DNA of 64,000 nt, taken from contig NZ_CP014307.1 of the NCBI RefSeq assembly GCF_001557535.2, positions 682,001 through 746,000 on the forward strand. Reading direction: 5' to 3'. The notes beneath the pieces were generated by a model, which made no database searches, was not told the origin of the DNA, and saw nothing but the letters and a program-made list of their open reading frames with translations. The DNA is from Burkholderia sp. PAMC 26561. GTDB taxonomy: Bacteria; Pseudomonadota; Gammaproteobacteria; Burkholderiales; Burkholderiaceae. The translations under genes and the position numbers were made by a program. This document shows positions 9,120 through 19,028 of this stretch, one piece after another; position 1 is the first letter of the stretch, and each line of letters opens with the position of its first letter.

Positions 9120-10142
9120 TCAACGACGTCCACGCTGTAAAAACGCTACGAAGATGATCACGGCGCCCTGCACTGCCGCGTTGAGATACACACTGATGAT
9201 GCTGGTGAGATTCAAGATGTTTGCGATCACGGACAAGAGGATCGCGCCGATCACGGTCCCGATCACGCGCCCTTCGCCACCTCTGAGCGCCGTGCCGCCG
9301 ACCACCACGGCCGCGATCGCCTCAAGCTCCCACAGCAGGCCGGTGGTCGGCGTGGCCGACCCGAGGCGCGGCACGTACAGTACGGTCGCCACGCCCACGC
9401 AAAGACCGAGCAGCACATAGGTGACGATCTTCACGCTGTCCACGCGAATGGCGGCGTATCGCGCGACCTGTTCGTTCGATCCGATTGCCTGGACATGCCG
9501 GCCGAAGACGGTGCGGTTCAGCACGATCACGCCGCCCGCAGCGACGATCAGGAACACCCATATGGGCACCGGGATGCCAAACAGACTTGCGTAATACACG
9601 GGGCCGTATAAATCGGACAAGGTGTTGTCGAGTGTGAGCGCGCCGCCATCCGCGAGCCATGTCAGCACGGCGCGAAAAATTCCGAGCGTTCCCAGCGTCA
9701 CGATGAACGGTTCTATACGTCCCTTGGTCACAAGCAAACCATGCGCCAAACCGAAAAGACCCCCTAGAACAAGGGCTAGAACAATTCCTAAGGCAATGAT
9801 GGTCAGCGGCGCAAAGCTGTGGCCGCCCACGCCGTGAGCGAGCGTGTTCATCGTCCAGATCATGCTGCCGGCGATCAGCGCGGCCATCGATCCAACCGAC
9901 AAATCGATACCGCCCGAGATGATCACGAACGTCATGCCCACCGCAATGATGCCAATGAACGATGTCCGCGTGAGAACGTTCATGGCGTTGTCGAAGGTGG
10001 CGAAATCGGGATTGAGCAGCGTCCCGCCCACGCACAGCGCGATCAGCCCGAGCAACGGCCCGACGCCGTGCAGCCGCCGCGCGAGTCCGCCGAGGCGGCT
10101 GCGTTTCGATACTTCAACGCCTTCAGTGTGTGCCGGTCGCAT
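9120..10142 (-). CDS. CUT2-type sugar ABC transporter, permease
   Basis: A RbsC-like inner-membrane protein of 340 residues with about eight to ten hydrophobic helices. Family motifs include [25 protein letters not shown] in the N-terminal half (the G-G-I-D-L-S-V-G stretch is diagnostic) and [19 protein letters not shown] near the end, the region that contacts the ATPase. The start overlaps the ATPase stop by 20 bases, which indicates translational coupling. The N terminus carries a cationic tail before the first helix. It works with the flanking ATPase and binding protein. Confidence 0.92.
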   Translation of the reverse strand: MRPAHTEGVEVSKRSRLGGLARRLHGVGPLLGLIALCVGGTLLNPDFATFDNAMNVLTRTSFIGIIAVGMTFVIISGGIDLSVGSMAALIAGSMIWTMNTLAHGVGGHSFAPLTIIALGIVLALVLGGLFGLAHGLLVTKGRIEPFIVTLGTLGIFRAVLTWLADGGALTLDNTLSDLYGPVYYASLFGIPVPIWVFLIVAAGGVIVLNRTVFGRHVQAIGSNEQVARYAAIRVDSVKIVTYVLLGLCVGVATVLYVPRLGSATPTTGLLWELEAIAAVVVGGTALRGGEGRVIGTVIGAILLSVIANILNLTSIISVYLNAAVQGAVIIFVAFLQRGRR

Positions 10143-11610
10143 GCGCGATCAACCTCTCTTCGGTGAGACGTTCGGAGCCGAGCGTCGCGACGAGCTGGCC
10201 GCCGCGCATCACCGCCACGCGATGACACAGGCCGATCAGCTCGATCAGTTCGGATGAAATGACGATCACCGCGCGCCCTTCGGCGGCGAGCGCGTGGATG
10301 AGGAAATAGATATCGCGTTTTGCGCCGACATCGACACCGCGCGTGGGTTCATCGAGCACGACTACGCGCGGATCGGGATGCAGGAATTTCGCCAGCGCAA
10401 GTTTTTGCTGATTGCCGCCCGACAACATGCGCGCGCGGCTCGCAAGATTGCCCGTGCGGATACCGAAGTCCTGTACGGCTTTTTTGAGCGCATCGCGTTC
10501 GGCGCGGCCATCGAGCAGCGGATGCGCGTAGCGTTCGAGCGTCATCATGGTGAGGTTGTCCTTGAGCGCCATGTCGACGTGCAGGCCGCGGCCCTTGCGG
10601 TCTTCGCTCAAGTACGTGATGCCGTTTTTCATGGCTGCGCGCGGGTTGCGCGGATTGATCTGGACGCCTTCCAGTTCCATGCGTCCCGCGGTCAAACCCC
10701 GCAAACCGATGAGTCCTTCGAACAGTTCCGTACGCCCCGCGCCCACGAGTCCCGCAAAGCCGAACACCTCGCCCGCGCGCACCGAGAAGCTGACGTTCTC
10801 CGCCCAGCCGGGAACGAAGGCGTTATCGACCTTGAACGCAATGGGCGCATCCGTTGCAAGCGGCGGTTTGTCGGGGAACATGTCCGATACCTCGCGCCCG
10901 ACCATCTGGTTCGCCATCTGCTGGCGCGATGTTTCGGCCGTCGGGCTGCGCGTGACGAAGCGGCCGTCGCGCATCACGATCACTTCATCTGTCACGCGCT
11001 CCACTTCGTCGAGCTTGTGCGAGATATAGACGATCGTCACGCCGTCCTCTTTAAGCCGCGCCATCAATGCAAAGAGGCGCTGCGTTTCCGAGGGCGTGAG
11101 CGTCGCGGTCGGCTCGTCCATGATCAGGAGACGTGCATCGCGCAGCATGGCTTTCGCGATTTCGACGAGCTGCTTTTCAGCGACGATCAGATCGCGCACG
11201 CGCGTGTCCGGATGCTGGTGCAGGCCGACATCGGCGAGACGCGCGCGGGCGGCCTCACGCATGGTGGGTTCATCGAGGAAAAAGCCGCGCCGCTTCTCAT
11301 GGCCGAGAAACATGTTCTGCACGATGCTCAGATGATCCGCGAGATTGAGCTCCTGATGGATCAGCACGATACCTGCGGCTTCGGCGTCGCGGGAACTGTC
11401 GAACGACTGGACGACACCGTTGATCGACAGCGTGCCCGTGGTCGGACGTTCGTAGCCAGCGAGAATTTTCATGAGGGTCGACTTGCCCGCACCGTTTTCG
11501 CCGAGTAGACCATAGACGCGGCCGGGCGCGAGATCGAACGTGACGCCGTGCAGCACGCGCACGGGTCCGAACTGCTTGGCGATGTTATCGAAGCCGACAG
11601 CCAGGCTCAT
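10123..11610 (-). CDS. CUT2-type sugar ABC transporter, double ATPase
   Basis: A 495-residue RbsA/MglA-type protein with two fused nucleotide-binding domains. The first has Walker [10 protein letters not shown] (37-45) and Walker B LLIMDEP (161-167). The second has the degenerate P-loop GLVGAGRTE (about 287-295), the signature LSGGNQQK (396-403) and Walker B VVVLDEP (416-422). The weakened second P-loop is normal for the family. The gene begins one base after the LacI gene ends, so regulator and transporter share a transcript. Confidence 0.95.
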   Translation of the reverse strand: MSLAVGFDNIAKQFGPVRVLHGVTFDLAPGRVYGLLGENGAGKSTLMKILAGYERPTTGTLSINGVVQSFDSSRDAEAAGIVLIHQELNLADHLSIVQNMFLGHEKRRGFFLDEPTMREAARARLADVGLHQHPDTRVRDLIVAEKQLVEIAKAMLRDARLLIMDEPTATLTPSETQRLFALMARLKEDGVTIVYISHKLDEVERVTDEVIVMRDGRFVTRSPTAETSRQQMANQMVGREVSDMFPDKPPLATDAPIAFKVDNAFVPGWAENVSFSVRAGEVFGFAGLVGAGRTELFEGLIGLRGLTAGRMELEGVQINPRNPRAAMKNGITYLSEDRKGRGLHVDMALKDNLTMMTLERYAHPLLDGRAERDALKKAVQDFGIRTGNLASRARMLSGGNQQKLALAKFLHPDPRVVVLDEPTRGVDVGAKRDIYFLIHALAAEGRAVIVISSELIELIGLCHRVAVMRGGQLVATLGSERLTEERLIAHATGTH

Positions 11611-11611
11611 G

Positions 11612-12631
11612 TCACGCGCTCCTTCGAATCATCAGCTTGTGCGGCAGCACCACGCCGGGCACGTCTGCATGCGGATCGCGCAGGCGCTTGAGCAGCAGGT
11701 TCGCCGCTGTCTCGCCGAGCTCGCGCATGGGCTGCGCGACCGTTGTAAGCGGCGGGTCGATTTGCGCGGCGACGGCGATGTCATCGAAGCCCATCACCGC
11801 CATGTCGTCGGGGACGTGCAGGCCAGCGCTGCGCAAGCCGTTGATCACACCGATTGCCAGGGTATCCGACACGGCGAACACGGCCGTCGGACGGTTGCGT
11901 CGAAGGCGTGCGAGCGTGTGTGCGGCGGCTTCGCCCGCGGCGTAATCGAGCGTATCAAGGTCGATGTGCCATGCCGGATCGGCATCGATACCCGCCGCGC
12001 TCAATGCATCCCTGTAGCCTTCCGCGCGCTGCCGCCCGTACAGATAACCGTGGCCCGAATTGATCAGCGCAATCTTCTTGTGACCGCGGCTGAGGAGATG
12101 GCGCACGGCATCGCCGGCTGCCTTGTGATTATCGATGCCTACGTAGGGCACGCCCGCCGCCGGGTCGAACTCGCAGCATGCGACCCAGGGGAGCGCCGAT
12201 GCTTCTTCGGCGAGGGCTTTTTGCACGGCGGCCGGGTCCAGGCAAATGGCGCCGTCGGCGCGGCGGCCGCGCAGCAAGTCGAAGTAGCTGCGCTCGCGGC
12301 CAGGGTCCGCACCCGTGTCGCACAGCAGCATGAAGTAGCCGTTCTGGCGCGCGATGCTGTCTATGCCTTGCACGATCGCCGAGTAGAACGGGTTGCCGAA
12401 GTCCGGGACCATGGTGAGCAGCAGGCGGCTTTCTGCAGTGCGCAGGTTGCGGGCAAGTTCGTTGACACGGTAGCCACTCGATGCGATCGCCGCCAGGACC
12501 CTTTCGCGGGTCGGCTCGCGCACGTTGGTGTGGCCGTTGAGCACGCGGGAGACCGTTGCGACGGATACGCCCGCCTTCCGCGCGACATCGGAGATCGAGA
12601 TTTCATCGGCGATGCGAAACGATTCGGGCAT
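11612..12631 (-). CDS. LacI-family transcriptional regulator of the sugar operon
   Basis: A 339-residue repressor. The N-terminal helix-turn-helix ISDVARKAGVSVATVSRVLN (about residues 11-30) with its hinge region leads into a periplasmic-binding-protein-like sensor domain. The ATG at 12631 fits the family start; a longer in-frame reading would add 30 Pro-rich residues through the operator region and is rejected. It is first in the operon and very likely binds the palindrome just upstream, repressing its own transcript and the importer until the imported sugar or a product binds. Confidence 0.93.
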   Translation of the reverse strand: MPESFRIADEISISDVARKAGVSVATVSRVLNGHTNVREPTRERVLAAIASSGYRVNELARNLRTAESRLLLTMVPDFGNPFYSAIVQGIDSIARQNGYFMLLCDTGADPGRERSYFDLLRGRRADGAICLDPAAVQKALAEEASALPWVACCEFDPAAGVPYVGIDNHKAAGDAVRHLLSRGHKKIALINSGHGYLYGRQRAEGYRDALSAAGIDADPAWHIDLDTLDYAAGEAAAHTLARLRRNRPTAVFAVSDTLAIGVINGLRSAGLHVPDDMAVMGFDDIAVAAQIDPPLTTVAQPMRELGETAANLLLKRLRDPHADVPGVVLPHKLMIRRSA

Positions 12632-12662
12632 GGGCGAGGGTTTTCGTTCGCACGATGGGGGG

Positions 12663-12678
12663 ATGTAATGGATTACAT
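12663..12678. promoter_or_regulatory. Putative LacI-type operator
   Basis: A perfect inverted repeat, ATGTAAT-GG-ATTACAT, lies 32 bases upstream of the LacI start codon. Size, even symmetry and position fit an autoregulatory LacI-family operator, although the centre is GG rather than the usual CG. Confidence 0.72.
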
Positions 12679-12852
12679 TATTGGGCGGGGTTGGGGGGTT
12701 AGCGATAGGGACAAACGCCAAGGGTGGGGCGTTGGCACTTGGGTTTTTTGAGGGGTGGACTTGGTGCTGGGTTGCTGCTTTTTACGCTGACGCGCGGTTT
12801 ATTTTGGCTGATTTCTTTAGCACTATTAGCCACTGTCCGTGGCGGGACTTCA

Positions 12853-12879
12853 TTTCTTTTTCCAACGGCGAAAAAGAAA
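12853..12879. repeat. AT-rich perfect hairpin, likely dispersed intergenic repeat
   Basis: TTTCTTTTTC and GAAAAAGAAA form a perfect 10-bp stem with a 7-base loop (CAACGGC). Purine-pyrimidine hairpins of this kind recur between genes in Burkholderiaceae. It could also slow transcription, but there is no nearby gene end that needs it. Confidence 0.5.
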
Positions 12880-13174
12880 CGAAGCAAAGAAAACGCCTCT
12901 CCACCGATGGCTCATAAGTGTCCCGAGCGTGCACATTTATCTGTTTGGTACTTCAGAAGAACGCTCGACGCCGCAATCAAGAACACTTGAAACCCTCCCC
13001 CTCCGTCAACAGCAGCCCACACGCTTCGCCACCAGTGTGGGAATCCGTTAACCAGGCTTCCGCGCTACGCGCACTGGCGCCCAAACGAAGGTTGGCGGCA
13101 CTGGTTTACAGGTGCCTGTCCAAGGAAATTTATGGCCCACCCCGCGTTGAGGGCGCAATGCGGAGTGAAACTCC

Positions 13175-14524
13175 CTATCGCACCAGGCTCGGTTTCTTGT
13201 TGTGGAACTTCCAGTTCGGAATCAGGAACTGCATCGCTACGCCGTCATCTCTCGCCCCAAGCCCATGCTGCTCGTAAAGCGCGTTCGCCTTCGCAAGCTC
13301 ATCCATGTCGAGTTCAACGCCCAAGCCCGGTTGCTCCGGTACCCTCACCTTCCCCCCAACGATTTGCAGCGGTTTGCGCGTCAGGCGCTGGCCGTCCTGC
13401 CAGATCCAATGGGTATCGATCGCCGTGATTTTTCCCGGCGCCGCCGCCGCTACTTGCGTGAACATCGCAAGCGAAATGTCGAAGTGGTTGTTCGAATGCG
13501 ATCCCCATGTAAGTCCCCACTCGTTGCACATCTGCGCAACGCGAACCGAACCCTGCATCGTCCAGAAATGCGGGTCGGCAAGCGGGATATCGACGGACTG
13601 CAACTGGATCGCATGGCCCATCTGGCGCCAGTCAGTCGCAATCATGTTGGTGGCAGTCGGCAAACCCGTCGCACGGCGGAATTCGGCCATGACTTCTCGT
13701 CCCGAATAGCCGTTTTCCGCGCCACATGGGTCTTCTGCGTATGCCAGGACATGGTGCTGGTCGCGGCACAGACGGATCGCCTCGGCCAGGGACCACGCGC
13801 CGTTCGGGTCGAGCGTGACGCGTGCCTTCGGAAAGCGTTCAGCCAATGCAGTGACGGCTTCGATCTCGGCATCGCCGGAAAGGACGCCGCCCTTCAGCTT
13901 GAAATCGTTGAAACCATAACGCGCCTGCGCCGCTTCGGCGAGCCGGACAACGGCTTCGGGGGTCATCGCTTCTTCAGTGCGCAAGCGGTCCCAGTCGTCG
14001 TTGCCATCGGTGCCGCTCGCGTACGGCAGATCCGTCTTGTTGCGGTCGCCGATGTAGAACAGATAACCAAGCATCTCGACTTCGTCGCGTTGCTGGCCTT
14101 CGCCCAAAAGCGCCGCGACCGGTACACCGAGGTGCTGACCGAGCAAGTCGAGCAGCGCGGCCTCGAGTGCCGTGACGGCGTGGATCGTGGTGCGCAGGTC
14201 GAAGGTTTGCAGACCACGGCCGCCTGAATCGCGGTCGGCGAACTGGGTGCGCGCCTTGTTGAGGATCGCCTGCAAATTGCCGATGGATTGACCGACAACC
14301 AAGGGGCGTGCGTCGTCGATGGTCTTGCGGATCGACTCGCCGCCCGGCACTTCGCCTACGCCGGTGTTGCCGGCGCTATCGGTGAGGATCACGATGTTGC
14401 GCGTGAAGAACGGACCGTGCGCGCCGCTCAGGTTCATCAGCATGCTGTCGCGGCCGGCGACGGGAACGACGCGCAATTCGGTGACGGTCGGGGTGGCGTT
14501 GGGTTTGACTGAAGTCATCGACAT
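13175..14524 (-). CDS. gudD: Glucarate dehydratase
   Basis: Dehydrates D-glucarate to 5-keto-4-deoxyglucarate in the enolase superfamily. The length (449 residues) and near-continuous similarity to E. coli GudD are clear: [20 protein letters not shown] early, the catalytic base region [10 protein letters not shown], metal-ligand strands [12 protein letters not shown] and [24 protein letters not shown], and the C-terminal catalytic histidine region [16 protein letters not shown]. The ATG at 14524 is chosen over an in-frame ATG six bases later and a TTG farther upstream. It sits 29 bases behind the MFS transporter gene, forming a two-gene uptake and catabolism operon. Confidence 0.96.
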   Translation of the reverse strand: MSMTSVKPNATPTVTELRVVPVAGRDSMLMNLSGAHGPFFTRNIVILTDSAGNTGVGEVPGGESIRKTIDDARPLVVGQSIGNLQAILNKARTQFADRDSGGRGLQTFDLRTTIHAVTALEAALLDLLGQHLGVPVAALLGEGQQRDEVEMLGYLFYIGDRNKTDLPYASGTDGNDDWDRLRTEEAMTPEAVVRLAEAAQARYGFNDFKLKGGVLSGDAEIEAVTALAERFPKARVTLDPNGAWSLAEAIRLCRDQHHVLAYAEDPCGAENGYSGREVMAEFRRATGLPTATNMIATDWRQMGHAIQLQSVDIPLADPHFWTMQGSVRVAQMCNEWGLTWGSHSNNHFDISLAMFTQVAAAAPGKITAIDTHWIWQDGQRLTRKPLQIVGGKVRVPEQPGLGVELDMDELAKANALYEQHGLGARDDGVAMQFLIPNWKFHNKKPSLVR

Positions 14525-14553
14525 GGTATTTAAGACCCGAAAAGGTGAAGGGA

Positions 14554-15891
14554 TCAAAGCGCTTTGCTCGGTATGTGGCCGCCCATTTCATCGCGATTGA
14601 TCCGGCGGTTACGTGTCAGGAAGCAAGCGGCGGCAGCAATCAGTGAAGCGAAGCCGAGGCCGTAGAGTCCGCCCGTGATCGAGCCGGTATGTTGCTGCAA
14701 ATAACCGAAGGTAGCCGGCGCAAAAAAGCCGCCGAGATTGCCTACCGAGTTGATCAACGCAATCACGCCGGCGGCCACGCGGGCATCGAGGTAACCCTGC
14801 GGAATCGGCCAGAACAATGAAGCAGCTGCCTTGAAACCGATCGCTGAAAAACAGATCGCGACAAACGACAAAACCGGATTCCCCGACGTCGATGCAAACA
14901 GTCCGCACGCGGCTACGACCAGCGCGGCGGCAAGCCATGCTTGCTGAAAGCGCCATCTGGCGGAGAGAAGCGCGAAGCAATACATTGCGGCCATCGCGAT
15001 CAGCCACGGCACCGCGTTGAACATGCCGACCTGGAAATCGCTCAGTCCGCCCATCTTTCGAATGATGGTCGGCAACCAGAACGTTGCCGCATAAATGGTC
15101 AGTTGGATTGCAAAGTAAAGCAGGCAGAAAAGCAGGATCTGCGGGTCCTTGAGAAGCTTGAGCGTGGGCAGATGGTGGCCGCCGCCCACCGCTTCGCGCT
15201 CGGCCTGTTCGTTCGCGATCGAACTTGAAAGCGCGGTTTGCTCAGCAGGACTGAGCCATTTCGCGTCGCTGATATGCGACTTGAGCAGCATCCAGCTCAC
15301 GCCGCACAGCACAATCGAGAATCCGCCTTCGATCAGAAACATCCACTGCCAGCCGTGAAGCCCGAAGCCGCGAATGGAGAGAAGCGAACCGGTGATCGGA
15401 CCCGACAGGACCGATGCCAGCGCCGAACCGCCGAGGAACACGGCAACGGCCTTGCCGCGCTCTTTCTGCGGAAGCCATTGCGTGAAGTAGAACACGACGC
15501 CCGGAAAGAACCCCGCTTCAGCGATACCGAGCAAGAAGCGCAGCACGTAGAACGACGTGTCGTTCCAGACAAACGCCATCGCTGCCGCGACGATGCCCCA
15601 CGTCCCCATGATCCGCGTCAGCCAGACGCGTGCGCCGTATCGCTGCATCAGGACATTGGAGGGCACCTCGAAGAGCGCATAGCCGATGAAAAACAGCCCG
15701 CTTCCCAGGCCATAAGCCGCAGCCCCGATGCCGAGATCCGCCTGCATGTGCGAATTGACGAAGCCGATGTTCACCCGGTCGATGTAGTTCGCAATGAACA
15801 TGATCAGGACAAGCGGCAAGACATGGCGCTTTACCTTCGATACAGCCGATTCGAGCACATGGTTTGTGGGCGTGTGTAAAGCGGGCGTCAA
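14554..15891 (-). CDS. MFS transporter, anion:cation symporter family, probable glucarate/galactarate importer
   Basis: A 12-helix major facilitator protein of about 445 residues. Family marks are [17 protein letters not shown] in helix 1, [17 protein letters not shown] at the loop after helix 2, and [14 protein letters not shown] in helix 4, typical of the GudP/ExuT-like symporters of sugar acids. The start codon is TTG at 15891, chosen because GGAG lies six bases upstream; a TTG twelve bases earlier would overlap that site. Placement directly before gudD supports D-glucarate or galactarate as substrate. It is divergent from a second MFS gene. Confidence 0.9.
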   Translation of the reverse strand: MTPALHTPTNHVLESAVSKVKRHVLPLVLIMFIANYIDRVNIGFVNSHMQADLGIGAAAYGLGSGLFFIGYALFEVPSNVLMQRYGARVWLTRIMGTWGIVAAAMAFVWNDTSFYVLRFLLGIAEAGFFPGVVFYFTQWLPQKERGKAVAVFLGGSALASVLSGPITGSLLSIRGFGLHGWQWMFLIEGGFSIVLCGVSWMLLKSHISDAKWLSPAEQTALSSSIANEQAEREAVGGGHHLPTLKLLKDPQILLFCLLYFAIQLTIYAATFWLPTIIRKMGGLSDFQVGMFNAVPWLIAMAAMYCFALLSARWRFQQAWLAAALVVAACGLFASTSGNPVLSFVAICFSAIGFKAAASLFWPIPQGYLDARVAAGVIALINSVGNLGGFFAPATFGYLQQHTGSITGGLYGLGFASLIAAAACFLTRNRRINRDEMGGHIPSKAL

Positions 15892-15983
15892 GATTGTCTC
15901 CAAATGTGCCGTATCGACGGCTCTGGTCTTACTCGGAACGCCGCGCGCTCGACAGCCGGTTCAAAACCAACAAGTCGTCTATA

Positions 15984-15998
15984 TGTCGTCTGACGACA
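15984..15998. promoter_or_regulatory. Putative GntR/FadR-type operator
   Basis: TGTCGTC-T-GACGACA is a perfect 15-bp palindrome in the 270-bp spacer between the two divergent MFS genes; another GTCGTC lies 12 bases to the left. It matches the short T-x-G-T...A-C-x-A style of FadR-subfamily sites and is the natural target of the GntR regulator encoded downstream. Confidence 0.7.
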
Positions 15999-16161
15999 GT
16001 CTACTCTTCGGTGAAAATTCGTCCAATGTCGTGTTTACCCTATCCGGCTAACTAACAGCAACAGGGCCATAAGCAATATACTCGCTCAAACGCAAAGTTC
16101 GCCGCAGATGAACTAGGACGTCTGATGACAATTAACGTAGATGTCTTTAGCTGGAGACGAC

Positions 16162-17490
16162 ATGGAAACCCAAACGGCTGCAAGCGCCGCACAACGCAAT
16201 CCCGGAACCGCAGATTCAAGCCTGACCGGTGAAAACGAGATCTACTCGTTAATCACGCGCAGACTACTGCCCGTGCTGCTGACAGCGTTCTGCATCGCCT
16301 ACCTGGACCGCATCAATGTCGGTCTAGCCAAGCTCCAGATGGCCTCCGATCTCGGTTTCAGCGACGCGGTGTACGGATTCGGCGCGGGCATCTTCTACCT
16401 TGCGTACGCGATCTTCGAAGTACCGAGCAACCTGATCATGCATCGCGTGGGCGCGCGCCGGTGGATCGCTCGGATCGCGGTATCGTGGGGACTCGTCTCC
16501 ATGTGCATGCTGTTCGTGCGCACGCCCGCGTCGTTCTATGCGCTGCGATTGCTGCTCGGCATGGCCGAATGCGGCCTGTTTCCAGGCATCATCCTGTACC
16601 TCACCTACTGGTATCCGGCTCACCGGCGCGGGCGCATCGTAGCCCTGTTCATGGCCGCCCTGCCCATTTCCGGACTGGTCGGCGGCCCGCTTTCAGGCTG
16701 GATCATGCAGCGCTTTGCCGGCATGTCCGGGCTGCACGGCTGGCAATGGCTCTTCTTCATCGAGGCGCTGCCGGCTGTTGCGATCGGCGTGGTCATATGG
16801 TTCGTGCTTCCTGATCGCGTGAACGACGCCAGGTGGCTGACCGACGATCAAAAGCGCGTGATCGCGCGGAATATCGCAACCGAAAATGCCGAGAAACCAA
16901 GCGCGAACACCAGCAGCGTGTTCACCAATCCGCGCATATGGCTGATGAGCCTGATGCTCTTCGCGTTTGCTACGGGAAACATGGGCATCAGCTTCTGGTT
17001 GCCGACCATCGTGCAGCGTGCAGGCCATGGGAGCTCGCTGAGCGTGGGTCTCCTGACCGCCATCCCTTACGCCTTCGCCGCAGTTGCAATGATCGCGTTG
17101 TCGATGAGCTCCGATAAACGGCGCGAACGCCGCTGGCATCTGGCGCTCCCCGCGTTTGGCGGGGCCGCGCTTCTTGCGTTGAGCACGGTCTGGAGCAACG
17201 ACCTCACGATGACGATCGTCACCATGACCGCAGCCTCCATGTGCGTGTTTGCAGTCGCACCGCTGCTCTGGGCCCAACCCACTGCCTTGCTGAGCGGTAG
17301 CGCCGCGGCCGCCGGCATCGCTATGATCAGTTCGCTCGGCAACCTTGCCGGCCTGTTCTCGCCTTCGTTGTTCGGTTATCTCACCGTGCGCACGCACAGC
17401 ACGTCGGCCGGCATGTTCTTGCTGGCAGGTTTCATGCTGCTGGGTGGCTTGCTGTCGCTGGTCACGCCAGCTCGTCTGGTCAACAAGTAA
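16162..17490 (+). CDS. MFS transporter, anion:cation symporter family
   Basis: A second 12-helix sugar-acid type symporter (442 residues), similar to the divergent one: AYLDRINVGLAKLQM, FEVPSNLIMHRVGARRW and GMAECGLFPGIILYLTYW occupy the same places. A hydrophilic 30-residue N-terminal tail precedes helix 1. The ATG follows CTGGAGACGAC, so the 7-codon upstream extension is not used. It is followed 45 bases later by a GntR regulator on the same strand. The two MFS genes may handle related acids or differ in affinity. Confidence 0.9.
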   Translation: METQTAASAAQRNPGTADSSLTGENEIYSLITRRLLPVLLTAFCIAYLDRINVGLAKLQMASDLGFSDAVYGFGAGIFYLAYAIFEVPSNLIMHRVGARRWIARIAVSWGLVSMCMLFVRTPASFYALRLLLGMAECGLFPGIILYLTYWYPAHRRGRIVALFMAALPISGLVGGPLSGWIMQRFAGMSGLHGWQWLFFIEALPAVAIGVVIWFVLPDRVNDARWLTDDQKRVIARNIATENAEKPSANTSSVFTNPRIWLMSLMLFAFATGNMGISFWLPTIVQRAGHGSSLSVGLLTAIPYAFAAVAMIALSMSSDKRRERRWHLALPAFGGAALLALSTVWSNDLTMTIVTMTAASMCVFAVAPLLWAQPTALLSGSAAAAGIAMISSLGNLAGLFSPSLFGYLTVRTHSTSAGMFLLAGFMLLGGLLSLVTPARLVNK

Positions 17491-17535
17491 GTCTGGTCGA
17501 ATGACTCCGTTCATCGCAAAGCTGGAGCCGCATAC

Positions 17536-18234
17536 ATGAGCATCCTCACCGAAAAAGTCATTGCAACCGTGTCCGGCGATATCCAGCGCGGCACGCTGCG
17601 CCCAGGCGACAAGGTTCCGACTGAAGTCGCGCTGATGAAGCAATTGTCGGTCAGCCGTTCAGTCGTGCGGGAAGCGATGTCGCGCCTTCAGGCTGCGAAG
17701 ATAGTGGAGACGCGTCACGGGATCGGCACGTTCATCCTGGATGCGAACCAGGCGGAGACGTTGCGTTTGCCGGCATCCGACCTGTCGGACATGCTGGATG
17801 TCATGGCCATCATCGAGTTCCGCATCGATATGGAAGCCGCAGCGGCGGGTCTTGCCGCGGGCAGGCGCACGCAACAGCATCTGAAACTGATCGATGCAGC
17901 GCTCACGCGCTTCGAGGCCGAGCTCGAACGCGGCAGCACGGACGTGGTGGCACACGACGTGGAGTTCCACATCCAGATTGCACGTGCGAGCGGGAATCGT
18001 TATTTCTTCGATGTCCTAAGCCAGCTAGGCCGTGCAGTAAGTCCGCGCACGCGGCTGGGATCGACGGAAATTGCGGAGCTTGACCGTGTCGTTCATCTTC
18101 GCAGCGTCCTGGCGGAGCATCAGCAGATTTACCGGGCGATCGTGCGCCAGGATGCCGACGATGCCCGCGCCGCAATGCGGATGCACCTGAGCAACAGCCG
18201 CGAAAGACTGCGGCGGGCGCACGCGCAGATCTGA
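17536..18234 (+). CDS. GntR-family regulator, FadR subfamily
   Basis: A 232-residue repressor. The winged helix-turn-helix (residues about 10-70) includes GTLRPGDKVPTE and SVSRSVVREAMSRLQA; the C-terminal all-helical FCD domain carries the metal- or acid-binding positions E-F-R-I-D, H-D-V-E-F-H and the late E-H-Q-Q-I. FadR-type regulators of sugar-acid loci commonly respond to the acid or its breakdown product. It shares a transcript with the upstream MFS gene and most likely controls both directions through the palindrome between the MFS genes. Confidence 0.92.
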   Translation: MSILTEKVIATVSGDIQRGTLRPGDKVPTEVALMKQLSVSRSVVREAMSRLQAAKIVETRHGIGTFILDANQAETLRLPASDLSDMLDVMAIIEFRIDMEAAAAGLAAGRRTQQHLKLIDAALTRFEAELERGSTDVVAHDVEFHIQIARASGNRYFFDVLSQLGRAVSPRTRLGSTEIAELDRVVHLRSVLAEHQQIYRAIVRQDADDARAAMRMHLSNSRERLRRAHAQI

Positions 18235-18303
18235 AAAACCAAATCCGCGGTGCAAACGGGAAACGGGCGCATACTACGTCCCCGCTCCCTCCCGTCCCGT
18301 TCA

Positions 18304-19008
18304 ATGCCCGGTTATCTGACCAAGCAGCAAAACATCACCGTCACGGGCGTCGACGACCTCATCATCCGTTCGCTGCTCGACCTGCAGCAATTCTCCGACC
18401 CTTTGGGCGACGCCGAACGCATCGGCATCTCGTCCGCGATGTGGCCGCTTTTCGGCATGCTGTGGCCATCGGGCGCGCATCTGGCCGCGCGGCTCGCGCT
18501 GCGTCCCGTGCTCGCCACCGAGCGAATCCTCGAAATCGGCTGCGGCCTTGCGCTCGCGAGTCTTGTGGGGCACCGGCGAGGGGCGGATGTCACGGCAAGC
18601 GATTGCCATCCGCTGACGGCAAGTTTCCTCGATGAAAACCTGCGCCTGAACGACCTCCCGCCGATGAAATACCTGCACGGCAACTGGTCCATCCCCGAAC
18701 TTGCCGGCACGCTGGCAGATACGGCGGGACGCAGTATCGTCAATGGCCGTTACGACCTGATCATGGGCAGCGACCTGCTCTACGAACGCGATGCCAACGC
18801 GACGCTTGCGGCGTTTATCGGCTTGCATGCGTTGCCTTGCGCCGAAGTCTGGATCGTGGACCCTGACCGCGGCAACCGCGCCGCGTTCAACCGGCAGATG
18901 GGCGACCGCGGCTTCCGGATGCGCGAGGAACGCCTCGATCGCGTCGCCTTCCAAGAAACGGCCGCTTACAAGGGCCGCCTGCTGATCTACCGGCTTAATG
19001 ACAACTGA
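18304..19008 (+). CDS. SAM-dependent methyltransferase, class I, METTL21-like
   Basis: A 234-residue Rossmann-fold methyltransferase. The SAM-binding motif I is ILEIGCGLALASLVG, the acidic motif II region is VTASDCHP, and YDLIMGSDLLYE supplies the post-I D-L-L-Y motif usual in lysine or small-molecule methyltransferases of the METTL21/Mnmt type. No ribosome binding site decides the start: the ATG at 18304 is preferred, but a GTG 54 bases upstream is possible. The substrate is unknown. It converges on the DipZ gene with a 20-bp gap. Confidence 0.82.
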   Translation: MPGYLTKQQNITVTGVDDLIIRSLLDLQQFSDPLGDAERIGISSAMWPLFGMLWPSGAHLAARLALRPVLATERILEIGCGLALASLVGHRRGADVTASDCHPLTASFLDENLRLNDLPPMKYLHGNWSIPELAGTLADTAGRSIVNGRYDLIMGSDLLYERDANATLAAFIGLHALPCAEVWIVDPDRGNRAAFNRQMGDRGFRMREERLDRVAFQETAAYKGRLLIYRLNDN

Positions 19009-19028
19009 ACTGCCGCAACGCAGCAGCC

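Larger units (their letters stand above)
12632..13174. other. 543-bp gene-free stretch with AT-rich hairpin and repeat-like spacer
   Basis: Apart from the operator, this stretch holds T-rich and A-rich runs around a hairpin and then GC-rich sequence up to the end of gudD. No frame in it has a ribosome binding site or a recognisable product. The composition around 12720-12900 differs from the flanking genes and looks like the dispersed spacer repeats of Burkholderiaceae, which I judge from memory only. Confidence 0.5.

Noticed and set aside
10294..11508. A 404-codon plus-strand frame across the sugar ATPase
   Set aside because: Antisense to the RbsA-like gene, whose Walker motifs are intact on the minus strand.
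12681..12990. Short plus-strand frames in the AT-rich spacer at 12.7-13.0 kb
   Set aside because: Low-complexity translations without a ribosome binding site; the stretch looks like intergenic repeat DNA.
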